The notes beneath the pieces were generated by a model. The model was not told the DNA's origin. It searched no databases and saw nothing but the letters and a program-made list of their open reading frames with translations. A program made the translations under genes and the position numbers. A DNA stretch of 23,878 nucleotides from an uncultured Candidatus Saccharibacteria bacterium (GTDB taxonomy: Bacteria > Patescibacteria > Saccharimonadia > Saccharimonadales > CAMLKC01), in the NCBI GenBank assembly GCA_946480595.1, contig CAMLKC010000011.1, positions 1 through 23,878 on the forward strand, read 5' to 3'. This document shows, in pieces, positions 6,614-13,267 of the stretch (its first letter is position 1; every line of letters starts with the position of its first letter).

Positions 6614-7324
6614 TCAATACTCAGACTCGTCGTAGTAAAATTCACGCTCTGCAAAAGTCTCGCCTTTATCCATCAGCTCCATGAACTCATCGACGCTCTT
6701 GAAGCGTTTGGGTACCTGGTGAAATTCCTCCACGGTCATCCATTTATTTATACCGCCCTCAAACTCTTCTATAAGCTCGCCGCGGAATTCTGTAGCGTAT
6801 ACACAAAAGAATAATTTATCCTCGAGGAGCTTACCTGTCGTCTTACTGAAATCACGCTTGTGATACAGCAATTTATATTCAAAGTCGGCCTCGAGCCCCG
6901 TCTCCTCTTTCAGTTCCCTATCCGCAGCCTCAATTACCGACTCACCCCAGCGAATTTTGCCGCCCATGCGTCCCCAAAAGTCAAAATACGGGTTCTTTTT
7001 GCGTTGTTGGAACAAAAACTCTCGCTCTCCCTCGGCATTCTCCCGCTCCAAGGTAATTGCAACCGATACTTTGGGCTGCTTTTCTATCTCATTTTCATCC
7101 GTATCCATTCTGTTGGCGTACTCTTTACCCTTGTGCGTCAGACGGTAGTGCTTCTCCAATTTCTCCACGTAGCCCTCTTCAATCAGTTTCTTAACATGAA
7201 AGTTGAAGTGGTCGCTCGTTAGGCTGGTCGCCTTTTGTAATTCCGAAAAGCCGGCTTGCGGCTTAAATAACAGATGTCGTAAAATTGCTACCTGTGCCGC
7301 GTGCGTATTTGGTTCATAACTCAT
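6614..7324 (-). CDS. winged-helix + Nudix domain protein (putative regulator)
   Basis: 236 residues. The N-terminal part (about 8-72) looks like a winged helix-turn-helix of the transcriptional-regulator type (ILRHLLFKPQAGFSELQKAT, then an HVKKLIEEGYVEKL recognition region and a wing). The C-terminal part is a Nudix domain with an intact box: Gly122, Glu128, Arg136, Glu137, Glu140, Glu141, Gly143 and Leu144. NrtR regulators combine the same two modules in the opposite order and sense ADP-ribose-type ligands. By analogy this could be a nucleotide-sensing repressor, but the intact box also allows catalysis. AGGAG lies 5 nt before the ATG. The M50 gene follows 38 nt downstream. Confidence 0.82.
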   Translation of the reverse strand: MSYEPNTHAAQVAILRHLLFKPQAGFSELQKATSLTSDHFNFHVKKLIEEGYVEKLEKHYRLTHKGKEYANRMDTDENEIEKQPKVSVAITLERENAEGEREFLFQQRKKNPYFDFWGRMGGKIRWGESVIEAADRELKEETGLEADFEYKLLYHKRDFSKTTGKLLEDKLFFCVYATEFRGELIEEFEGGINKWMTVEEFHQVPKRFKSVDEFMELMDKGETFAEREFYYDESEY

Positions 7325-7409
7325 AGTTACTCCTAGTATCTCTTATTTCTCTTTTCACCCCAAGCATAACCAAACTAAGGCCGCTTTATCTAGTAAAGTC
7401 GACTTCACC

Positions 7410-7438
7410 TTGACGAAAAACACCAAAAGAGGTAAACT
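7410..7438 (+). promoter_or_regulatory. rpmB promoter
   Basis: TTGACG (7410-7415), a 17-bp spacer and TAAACT (7433-7438). The predicted start near 7445 leaves a leader of about 32 nt with a GGAAG ribosome-binding site. Confidence 0.7.
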
Positions 7439-7476
7439 GGTACAGATTGTAAAAAGTTAAGTGGAAGTAATAAATT

Positions 7477-7701
7477 ATGGCAGCACGATGTGAACTCACC
7501 GGAAAAGGCAAACAGTTTGGCCACAATGTCAGCTTCTCTTTGCGTCGCACAAAACGCGTCTTTAAGCCTAACCTCCAGAAGAAAACCTTCATGGTCGACG
7601 GCCAAAAAGTAACGATGGTCCTTTCAACACAGGCAATTCGTACGCTTAAGAAAAAAGGCATTCTGCCAGCTGCTAAGAAAAGCCTAGTAAACGCAGGCTA
7701 A
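7477..7701 (+). CDS. rpmB: 50S ribosomal protein bL28
   Basis: A 74-residue basic protein with the bL28 pattern: MAARCELTGKGKQFGHNVSFS, then RRTKRVFKPNLQKK and the C-terminal STQAIRTLKKKG. The N-terminal region holds only one of the cysteines found in zinc-binding versions, so it is the zinc-free type. It is monocistronic, with its own promoter and terminator, and lies between divergent and convergent minus-strand genes. Confidence 0.95.
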   Translation: MAARCELTGKGKQFGHNVSFSLRRTKRVFKPNLQKKTFMVDGQKVTMVLSTQAIRTLKKKGILPAAKKSLVNAG

Positions 7702-7715
7702 TCTGTCTCACAAAT

Positions 7716-7749
7716 AAAATACACCCCCTACTCGGGGGTGTATTTTTTA
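7716..7749. terminator. terminator shared by rpmB and the MBL-fold gene
   Basis: The stem ATACACCCC with its complement around TACT (about 7719-7744) has A-rich sequence on one side and six T on the other, so it can work from both directions. Confidence 0.85.
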
Positions 7750-7766
7750 TTAGAGTTACCCGCGCC

Positions 7767-8405
7767 CTAGCTTCGGGTAACCTCAACAATCGTTAAAACG
7801 GGAGCAAGCGACGACTCGCCTTTTATCTTGTACTTAGTACCTACGGCTTCAACTGGCGAACCAAGCTCTTTTACGAATAGCTCCAAAGAACCTTGAGGCA
7901 TTTCGTACGTCAGGTCATCATCGGCATAATGCGTAGGAATAACAACCTTCGGGTCGATTTGACGCACCAGTCCGGCTGCGCTCGTCGCGTCTGGGGTTAG
8001 TCCGCCGCCGCCAACCGGCAAGATAAGAATATCAACGACACCCAGCGCCTCAAGCTGGTCTTCACTGAGCTTTGGAGCTACGTTCCCAAGTAGCGCGATA
8101 CGGACCTCACCTACTTCAATACGGTAGATTGTCGCGATCTTCTCGTCTTGATCGGTATCAATATGTCGAACCGCGCTAGCGCCGTGGATAGAAAAATCAC
8201 CGATCTCGTAGTCGCCAGGCCCTTCAATGGAAAGCTGCGCATCTACACCGTTGAGCGCGAATCGCGGCTCAGTTGCCAACTCTATGGCGTCCTTAACAGC
8301 CAGATCTTTCAGCCCTACCACTGATAGTTTTGGATCTATGACCAGTGTCGATTTCTTTGTAGCAATAACAACACCATTTCCACCTTTGTATGCAATATCA
8401 AACAT
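7767..8405 (-). CDS. metallo-beta-lactamase-fold protein lacking the HxHxDH motif
   Basis: 212 residues resembling the UlaG/YtkL branch of the metallo-beta-lactamase superfamily: the N-terminal strand pair with TLVIDPKLS, a GPGDYEIGDFSIHG segment, GEVRIALLGNV, VDILILPVGGGG and a late PTHY. The HxHxDH zinc motif that should follow the first strands is missing; that stretch reads VGLKDLAVKDAIELATEPRF. Activity is therefore doubtful and a binding or structural role is possible. AGGAG precedes the ATG, 15 nt after the upstream winged-helix gene, so the two form an operon. Confidence 0.75.
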   Translation of the reverse strand: MFDIAYKGGNGVVIATKKSTLVIDPKLSVVGLKDLAVKDAIELATEPRFALNGVDAQLSIEGPGDYEIGDFSIHGASAVRHIDTDQDEKIATIYRIEVGEVRIALLGNVAPKLSEDQLEALGVVDILILPVGGGGLTPDATSAAGLVRQIDPKVVIPTHYADDDLTYEMPQGSLELFVKELGSPVEAVGTKYKIKGESSLAPVLTIVEVTRS

Positions 8406-8420
8406 TTTTTCTCCTTTAGC

Positions 8421-9008
8421 CTATTTCAGCACATTATCTGTATCGAGCAGCACGGCATGCTTACCGCCCAAGATCTGGGTAATAAACTTGTCCCGAACGC
8501 TCAGCCTATAATAAAACTCGTCGTAGCTCAAGACAGTATAGTTCAGCTCACGGCCTTCACTCTTTTCAATTTGCTTGACGGCATTCTTTAGCTTTGCGAT
8601 CGGCACGTCACCTACGACCAAAAGATCGACCGCTGTTGAGGATCCTTTTACAAGTACACCCGCGGCAATAGCGAGTCGTACACCGGCCAGCTCCTTGACG
8701 GCATCTTGCCATTGGTCTTCTGACTTCACCTTCTGACCGGTAGTTTCCACATGTTCATCAGCGAAGATGGCACGAAACGGAACGTAGTAGTCATATCGCT
8801 GGTTAATTTCATAGTACAGTTTATTGTCCGCACTATCACTGGTTATAATACCTACCTCGAGCATGTTCGAGAGTTCTCTGCGTACAGAGTTAATTTGTTC
8901 GTCAATCAGCCGGGTAATCTCGCGTACGTAAAACGCCTTCCCTGGATTATTGAGGAACAAATGGAGGAGTTTCACCCGAGTTTTTGAACCGAATAGTGCG
9001 TCAATCAT
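8421..9008 (-). CDS. winged-helix regulator with nucleotidyltransferase-like domain
   Basis: 195 residues. Residues about 1-70 form a winged helix (SKTRVKLLHLFLNNPG, YVREITRLIDEQINSVRRELSNM, a wing with KLYYEINQRY). Residues about 95-190 resemble a minimal nucleotidyltransferase fold, with STAVDLLVVGDVPIAKLKNAVKQIEK where the active-site GS-x-DxD region would be. Only one acidic residue of the DxD remains, so it is probably a regulatory or binding domain. A promoter lies between it and miaA. It is co-transcribed with the MBL-fold gene. Target unknown. Confidence 0.78.
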   Translation of the reverse strand: MIDALFGSKTRVKLLHLFLNNPGKAFYVREITRLIDEQINSVRRELSNMLEVGIITSDSADNKLYYEINQRYDYYVPFRAIFADEHVETTGQKVKSEDQWQDAVKELAGVRLAIAAGVLVKGSSTAVDLLVVGDVPIAKLKNAVKQIEKSEGRELNYTVLSYDEFYYRLSVRDKFITQILGGKHAVLLDTDNVLK

Positions 9009-9037
9009 TTCTCTACCTAGAATAACTTTCGTACTCT

Positions 9038-9066
9038 ATCATACCACGGTTTTTATTCCTTGGCGA
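9038..9066 (-). promoter_or_regulatory. promoter of the winged-helix / MBL-fold operon
   Basis: Minus-strand TCGCCA (9066-9061, within the last miaA codons), a 17-bp spacer and TATGAT (9043-9038). The predicted start is near 9031, 23 nt before the ATG. Confidence 0.5.
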
Positions 9067-9928
9067 GAAGGTCAAACAAATAGCTTTTCGCTTCGCTTCT
9101 ACTCATCCATTGGATAAAGGGATCCCGACGGAACCATGTCAGCTGACGCTTTGCGAGCCGCCAATCTTGTGTTGTATTTTTTTCTTTTGCTTCATTCAAA
9201 GTAAGCCGACCCTCTAGATAGTCGTGGAGTATCGGATAGATATTCCCTGTCATAGCTTCGCTACTCCAGCCGTACTTTTCGCCCAATAAAGTGGCTTCTT
9301 CTACAACACCATCGTCAAATAATTGTTCGGTGCGCTGCTGTATGCGAGCACGCAAAATATCTTTATTCGTAGCAATTCCTACAATAATACTATTGACTAC
9401 CGGCTGATTTTTTCTCTTTGTGTTTATGCTTTTCTGCTCGATAGCGCGTATAACATAGCGTTTATTATTGTGGTTTTCTGGCAGTTTTATGTTGTTTTTT
9501 ACGCAATATTCGTACAGTTCTTCTAGGCTCTTTGATTCAAGTTCGGCCCGTCTCTCAGGATTCGCCGCCGGTCCAAATTGATAGTCAAAAAGTATCGCAT
9601 CTATATACAGCCCCGACCCACCAACAAGAAACGGCGTACGACCACGGGACCGTATGTCCTGAATCTTGGATTCAGCATACTTCTTAAAATCAGCCACCGA
9701 AAAGTGCTGCCCCGGCTCTGCAATATCGAGCCCCCAATGAGGTACCAGCGAACGCTCTTCTAAAGACGGCTTGGCTGTGCCGACGTTCATATGCTTATAC
9801 ACCGTACGAGAATCGGCACAAATAATTTCGCCGCCAAATTGACGCGCAGCTTCAATAGCTAGCGCTGTCTTTCCACTCGCCGTAGGACCGACAATCACCA
9901 CTAATGGAGCTACGGAGTTGGTCGCCAT
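9053..9928 (-). CDS. miaA: tRNA dimethylallyltransferase MiaA
   Basis: Transfers a dimethylallyl group from DMAPP to A37 of tRNAs reading UNN codons. The 291-residue protein has the P-loop GPTASGKT (14-21), the DSRTVYKHMNVGTAKP segment, LVGGSGLYIDA, and the C-terminal QLTWFRRD region. Length is slightly below the usual 300-310. AAGGAG lies upstream of the ATG, inside the end of the alkyltransferase-like gene, with which it overlaps by 19 nt. It is the last gene of thrS-ATL-miaA, so its expression probably follows the thrS attenuator. Its presence implies a source of DMAPP in the cell or from the host. Confidence 0.95.
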   Translation of the reverse strand: MATNSVAPLVVIVGPTASGKTALAIEAARQFGGEIICADSRTVYKHMNVGTAKPSLEERSLVPHWGLDIAEPGQHFSVADFKKYAESKIQDIRSRGRTPFLVGGSGLYIDAILFDYQFGPAANPERRAELESKSLEELYEYCVKNNIKLPENHNNKRYVIRAIEQKSINTKRKNQPVVNSIIVGIATNKDILRARIQQRTEQLFDDGVVEEATLLGEKYGWSSEAMTGNIYPILHDYLEGRLTLNEAKEKNTTQDWRLAKRQLTWFRRDPFIQWMSRSEAKSYLFDLLAKE

Positions 9929-10221
9929 CGACGCTCCTTAAAGTCATCTACGATAAAGTCCGTACACAACACCCCTTCTGCCTCGAGCAGCTGCTGCTGC
10001 ACCTCACGTCCGCCATGAAACCCGGCAGCAAGACCACCAAATCGATTGACCAGCCGATGCCACGGCAGCTCAGAGGGACCATAATGAGCAATACCGCCCA
10101 CAATCCGTGAAGCATTGGCATGGCCAGCGAGACCGGCCACATCCCCATACGTTACGACTTTGCCCTGAGGAACACGCGCTATTATCTCGTACACCTTTTC
10201 CCGAAAGGATGCGTCGACCAT
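9910..10221 (-). CDS. alkyltransferase-like protein (MGMT-fold, Trp for Cys)
   Basis: A 103-residue protein matching the DNA-binding domain of O6-methylguanine-DNA methyltransferase. The active-site motif PCHR is replaced by Pro53-Trp54-His55-Arg56, the mark of ATL proteins. These bind and flip O6-alkylguanine without removing the alkyl group and pass the lesion to nucleotide excision repair. The N-terminal part has the winged-helix segment VPQGKVVTYGDVAGLAG. The start lies 2 nt after thrS and the end overlaps miaA, so it is embedded in a translation operon. Confidence 0.92.
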   Translation of the reverse strand: MVDASFREKVYEIIARVPQGKVVTYGDVAGLAGHANASRIVGGIAHYGPSELPWHRLVNRFGGLAAGFHGGREVQQQLLEAEGVLCTDFIVDDFKERRWRPTP

Positions 10222-10223
10222 GG

Positions 10224-12032
10224 CTATAGCTGCTGCAGGTACTCTGCAAGATTAACTAGCGTCACTTTTTCTTCGCCGTCTTGAGTACGGACACTCACCT
10301 CACGCGCCTCTTTATCCTTTGGACCAACGATAAGCTGCACTGGAATTTTCCAGCTAGTTGCCTCGCGAATTTTCTTGCCCAGAGATTCGTTGCGGTCGTC
10401 GACCGTAAAACGCAGTTCATTGTATTTGATTGGCTTCATAAGAACAGCGTCGCTTAGTACCGTCTTAACATCCTTAACATAATCCATAACCGTATCATTG
10501 ATAGTCAAAATACGTATTTGTTCTGGTGCCGCCCACAATGGGAACCAACCTGCCGTGTGCTCAATGTAAATGCTCATGAACCGTTCGATCGACCCTAAGA
10601 GCGCACAGTGAATCATGATCGGGCGTTTTTTGCTGCCGTCTTCAGCGGTGTATTCTAGCTGGAACCGTTCCGGCTGCGCATAGTCAAGCTGCACGGTGGC
10701 TAGCTGGGTTTTACGCCCCAGGGCGTCGGTTGCCATGAAGTCCATCTTCGGACCATAGATTGCCGCCTCGCCGATACCGATCTCGTACTCCAAGCCAAAC
10801 TTTTCCGCCAAAGAATGGATAGCGTTTTGCGCACTTTCCCATACCGCCGGGTCGCCTAGGTAATTGTCGGCGTCGTCACGAAATGACAGGCGCAGCGAAA
10901 GCTTCAGATCGAGTAGTTCGTACATTGCCTGGGCACTCTCAATCAGTTCTGCAAAAACACCTTCAATCTGCTCTTCGCTACAGAATACATGCGAGTCGTC
11001 TTGGGTGATCGCCCTAACGCGGTTAAGGCCACCGAGTTCGCCGCTCTTTTCGTCACGAAAAACAGTAGTCGTCTCGAGGTATTTGATTGGCAGCTCCTTA
11101 TAGCTACGTGGCCGGCCGGCAAAAATCTGCGTATGATGCGGGCAATTTACTGGTTTTAAGGCTAGTTCATCGCCAGATTCAGTTGAGGTAAACCGAAGGA
11201 GTTCAGGAAATTTCTCAAAGTGACCAGACGTTTTGTAGGTGTCGAGCTTGGCAATGTGTGGAATCCACACCTTTTCGTAGCCATTTTTAATACGATAGCT
11301 CTGAGCAAGTTCGTTTAGCTTGTCACGCAAAACGGTTCCGCGCGGAGTAAAAAGCGGCAATCCGGCACCGATAAGTGTTGAGCTAGTATAGAGATCCAGC
11401 TCTTTACCTAGTTTGCGATGGTCGCGCTGTTTTGCTTGTTCAAGCATCTCAAGGTAGTGATCTAACTCTTCTTGAGTGGCGAAGGCAACCCCATACAGCC
11501 GTTGCATCTGCGGGTTCTTTTCGTTGCCGCGCCAGTACGCCCCAGCTACCCGCATAAGCTTAAACGCGCCCACCTCTTTAGTACTGCCTACGTGCGGACC
11601 GCGGAAAAGGTCGGTAAAGTCGCCATTCTTGTAAAACGAGACCACCTCAAGGGCCGCATCTCCCTCTGCAATCGTCCCCATCTCGCTCTCATCGAGGTCT
11701 TTTGCAACAGTAGTGCCGGAGCGTTTAAGGTCGTTGAGCAGTTCTTCTTTGTACGGCTGGTTGTTCTCTTTCGCCCAAGCAATTGCCTCATCTACCGGCA
11801 TGGTAAACCGCTCAAAGTCCTGCGCTTCTGTAACGATACGACGCATAGTCTTTTCGATCTTGCCAAAATTCGCTTCGGAAATCTTTTCATCACCGAGGTC
11901 GATGTCGTAATAAAAGCCATTCTCTACCACTGGGCCAACACCAAATTTCGCGTTCGGCCAAAGGCGCTTCACAGCGGCTGCGGTAATGTGGGCTAAACTG
12001 TGCCTCATTGCATGCAGTTGTTCGTCATTCAT
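10224..12032 (-). CDS. thrS: threonyl-tRNA synthetase (no TGS domain)
   Basis: Charges tRNA-Thr. The 602-residue protein starts directly with the editing domain (HSLAH, His11 and His15). The TGS domain of about 60 residues found at the start of many ThrRS is absent. The editing region also has GPHV with His147, but the usual Cys of LCRGPHV is Phe143 (DLFRGPHV). The catalytic core is intact: zinc ligands Cys297 (KPVNCPHH), His348 (QDDSHVF) and His475 (MIHCALLGSIERF), and the motif 2 region VFRDEKSGELGGLNRVR. The anticodon-binding domain is C-terminal. GGAG precedes the ATG. A T-box-like attenuator lies in the leader and the gene heads an operon with the ATL gene and miaA. Confidence 0.96.
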   Translation of the reverse strand: MNDEQLHAMRHSLAHITAAAVKRLWPNAKFGVGPVVENGFYYDIDLGDEKISEANFGKIEKTMRRIVTEAQDFERFTMPVDEAIAWAKENNQPYKEELLNDLKRSGTTVAKDLDESEMGTIAEGDAALEVVSFYKNGDFTDLFRGPHVGSTKEVGAFKLMRVAGAYWRGNEKNPQMQRLYGVAFATQEELDHYLEMLEQAKQRDHRKLGKELDLYTSSTLIGAGLPLFTPRGTVLRDKLNELAQSYRIKNGYEKVWIPHIAKLDTYKTSGHFEKFPELLRFTSTESGDELALKPVNCPHHTQIFAGRPRSYKELPIKYLETTTVFRDEKSGELGGLNRVRAITQDDSHVFCSEEQIEGVFAELIESAQAMYELLDLKLSLRLSFRDDADNYLGDPAVWESAQNAIHSLAEKFGLEYEIGIGEAAIYGPKMDFMATDALGRKTQLATVQLDYAQPERFQLEYTAEDGSKKRPIMIHCALLGSIERFMSIYIEHTAGWFPLWAAPEQIRILTINDTVMDYVKDVKTVLSDAVLMKPIKYNELRFTVDDRNESLGKKIREATSWKIPVQLIVGPKDKEAREVSVRTQDGEEKVTLVNLAEYLQQL

Positions 12033-12055
12033 ATCGTTACTCCTTTTTTAGTAAT

Positions 12056-12109
12056 TAAAAAACATGCGATGACTGGTTTTAATCGGTATTAAATCCATAT
12101 ATCGCATGT
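12056..12109 (-). terminator. attenuator terminator in the thrS leader
   Basis: A 9-bp stem ACATGCGAT (12109-12101) with ATCGCATGT (12070-12062) extends, across a 3x3 internal loop, into a second 10-position stem with one A-A mismatch and an ACCG loop. Six T follow. It lies between the promoter and the thrS ribosome-binding site, so it must be overcome for thrS to be expressed. Confidence 0.85.
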
Positions 12110-12227
12110 CTCGGACCCTTTTAAGGGCGGTTCCACCGGACTTCCTGATTGTCAGGCACTTATGAAACAACGTTATCGCACGTGTCACACCCGCGGAACT
12201 CAGCGGATGGTTGGGCCGCGTCAACGT
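12108..12227 (-). promoter_or_regulatory. T-box-like riboswitch of thrS
   Basis: The leader has a T-box antiterminator. Helix A1 is GUC+CGG (12141-12136) with CCG+GAC (12114-12108, one bulged A). A 7-nt bulge UGGAACC (12135-12129) comes next, then helix A2 GCCCU/AGGGU with a 4-nt loop. Upstream are a stem III-like hairpin CCUGA/UCAGG (12156-12144) and a short stem I closed by AACGUU at 12228-12223 and 12174-12169, with an upper helix CAUCCGC/GCGGGUG. Its internal loop contains possible Thr specifiers (ACC, ACA, ACG). T-boxes sense uncharged tRNA: UGGN pairs with the NCCA end. tRNA-Thr(CGT) in this window ends UCCA, matching UGGA. The 3' edge overlaps the terminator stem by 2 nt. Confidence 0.75.
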
Positions 12228-12232
12228 TCGGT

Positions 12233-12238
12233 ATTATA
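12233..12238 (-). promoter_or_regulatory. thrS promoter -10 box
   Basis: TATAAT on the minus strand; the predicted start is near 12227, giving a 195-nt leader. No good -35 box at 17 bp. Confidence 0.6.
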
Positions 12239-12258
12239 ATATATAACTCACCTCAATA

Positions 12259-12287
12259 TTGCAATCCCCACCTCTATTTGCTATCAT
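12259..12287 (+). promoter_or_regulatory. tRNA-Val promoter
   Basis: TTGCAA (12259-12264), a 17-bp spacer ending in TGC, and TATCAT (12282-12287). It diverges from the thrS promoter. Confidence 0.7.
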
Positions 12288-12301
12288 AAGTCAGCAACTG
12301 A

Positions 12302-12378
12302 GGGCGATTAGCTCAGTTGGCTAGAGCGCCACATTGACGTTGTGGAGGTCAGAGGTTCGAATCCTCTATCGCCCACCA
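12302..12378 (+). tRNA. tRNA-Val (GAC)
   Basis: A complete cloverleaf: acceptor GGGCGAT with ATCGCCC, discriminator A, encoded CCA. The anticodon stem CCACA/TGTGG encloses TTGACGT, giving anticodon GAC. It is a single-gene transcript with its own promoter and terminator. Confidence 0.96.
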
Positions 12379-12387
12379 AACAAAAGC

Positions 12388-12411
12388 CCAGGCAACCAGC
12401 CTGGTTTTTTG
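12388..12411 (+). terminator. terminator of tRNA-Val
   Basis: CCAGGC/GCCTGG stem with a 5-nt loop followed by six T, starting 9 nt after the CCA end. Confidence 0.85.
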
Positions 12412-12512
12412 TTCCTTTTATGCACTCCCCCACATTAGTTTTCCACCTATCATTGCTACTGTTTTTTGTCTTTTGTATATCATATATAGCATACCGCTCA
12501 TGGCGACGATGG

Positions 12513-12541
12513 TTGACATTTATATACGCTTATGCTAAAAT
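12513..12541 (+). promoter_or_regulatory. strong promoter of a 40-codon gene
   Basis: A perfect TTGACA (12513-12518), a 17-bp spacer ending in TGC, and TAAAAT (12536-12541). The predicted start coincides with the A of the ATG at 12548. Confidence 0.75.
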
Positions 12542-12547
12542 GAACTT

Positions 12548-12670
12548 ATGGGTAAAGATAAGAATATATCACAGCCATCAGCACTAGAACAAGTTCACCT
12601 ATCGTTTGAGTACGATGTAACTTGGGGCGATGCGAAAAAAGCTATCCGAATTCGTACGCATAAGTCATAG
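12548..12670 (+). CDS. small protein, 40 residues, unknown function
   Basis: An open frame of 40 codons from ATG to TAG, beginning MGKDKNISQPSALEQVHLSF and ending KKAIRIRTHKS. A consensus promoter lies just upstream and a strong terminator 20 nt downstream, so it is a complete monocistronic unit. The predicted transcript starts at the ATG, so the message would be leaderless. The product is hydrophilic, with a central acidic and aromatic patch (FEYDVTWGD) and a basic C-terminus (KKAIRIRTHK). It has no membrane segment or signal peptide. I do not recognise a family. Confidence 0.65.
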   Translation: MGKDKNISQPSALEQVHLSFEYDVTWGDAKKAIRIRTHKS

Positions 12671-12690
12671 TCTCGTTTTTATAGCATACT

Positions 12691-12726
12691 AAAAAGACTG
12701 CCATCTACCGATTGGCAGTCTTTTTT
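12691..12726 (+). terminator. terminator of the 40-codon gene
   Basis: AAAAGACTGCCA paired with TGGCAGTCTTTT around a 9-nt loop, ending in a run of six T. Confidence 0.88.
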
Positions 12727-12787
12727 ATCCCCATATCACTTATGTTTTCCACTAGCTTTTTTAATAGCGGTATGTCAATATATAGCT

Positions 12788-13267
12788 ATGTTTTGCATAA
12801 ATTGTTTTCACCCTTCGACACAAATTGCCAACTCCCGACCAAATAAAAAGCAGCCGTCGGTATGGCGACGGCGCAAATGCCCTAAGTGCGAGACGGTGTT
12901 TACTACCTATGAGCGGCCTTCGCTTGCCGACAACCGAACGGTCCAGCGACCAGACGGCAGCGACGAGGTGTTTAATCTAGGTAAACTGATCGTCAGTATC
13001 TCAAAATCTTTTGCACACCTTCCAAAAGAAGCAGCTTACAACTCGCTGTGGCTAGCGCAGACCGTCGAAGACACTCTCTCCTCACAGCGTCAAACCATCA
13101 CGCCTGGTGATATAGAAGCTGTCACCCATGACACACTCCACCGTTTTGATGAACTAGCGGCAGTACAATATGCTGCCCAGCATCATATGATTACGACTAC
13201 TCGGCGTCGTGGCCGGCCTTCTTTGCGCGGGCGCGGGCAACAGAAGCCGCAGTCGCCTTCTCGGTAA
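12788..13267 (+). CDS. nrdR: NrdR transcriptional repressor
   Basis: NrdR senses ATP/dATP and represses ribonucleotide reductase genes. The 159-residue protein has the N-terminal zinc ribbon with Cys3, Cys6, Cys31 and Cys34, and SRPNKK followed by RRRKCPKCETVFTTYE as in the family. An ATP-cone runs from about residue 50 to 135. The C-terminal tail (RRRGRPSLRGRG and beyond) is basic, low in complexity, and lies over the end of the convergent glycosyltransferase gene. No ribosome-binding site is visible before the ATG, which follows an AT-rich stretch. No ribonucleotide reductase gene is in this window. Confidence 0.93.
   Translation: MFCINCFHPSTQIANSRPNKKQPSVWRRRKCPKCETVFTTYERPSLADNRTVQRPDGSDEVFNLGKLIVSISKSFAHLPKEAAYNSLWLAQTVEDTLSSQRQTITPGDIEAVTHDTLHRFDELAAVQYAAQHHMITTTRRRGRPSLRGRGQQKPQSPSR

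Noticed and set aside
9910..10221. Gene as an active O6-methylguanine methyltransferase
   Set aside because: The acceptor cysteine of PCHR is Trp54, so alkyl transfer is not expected.
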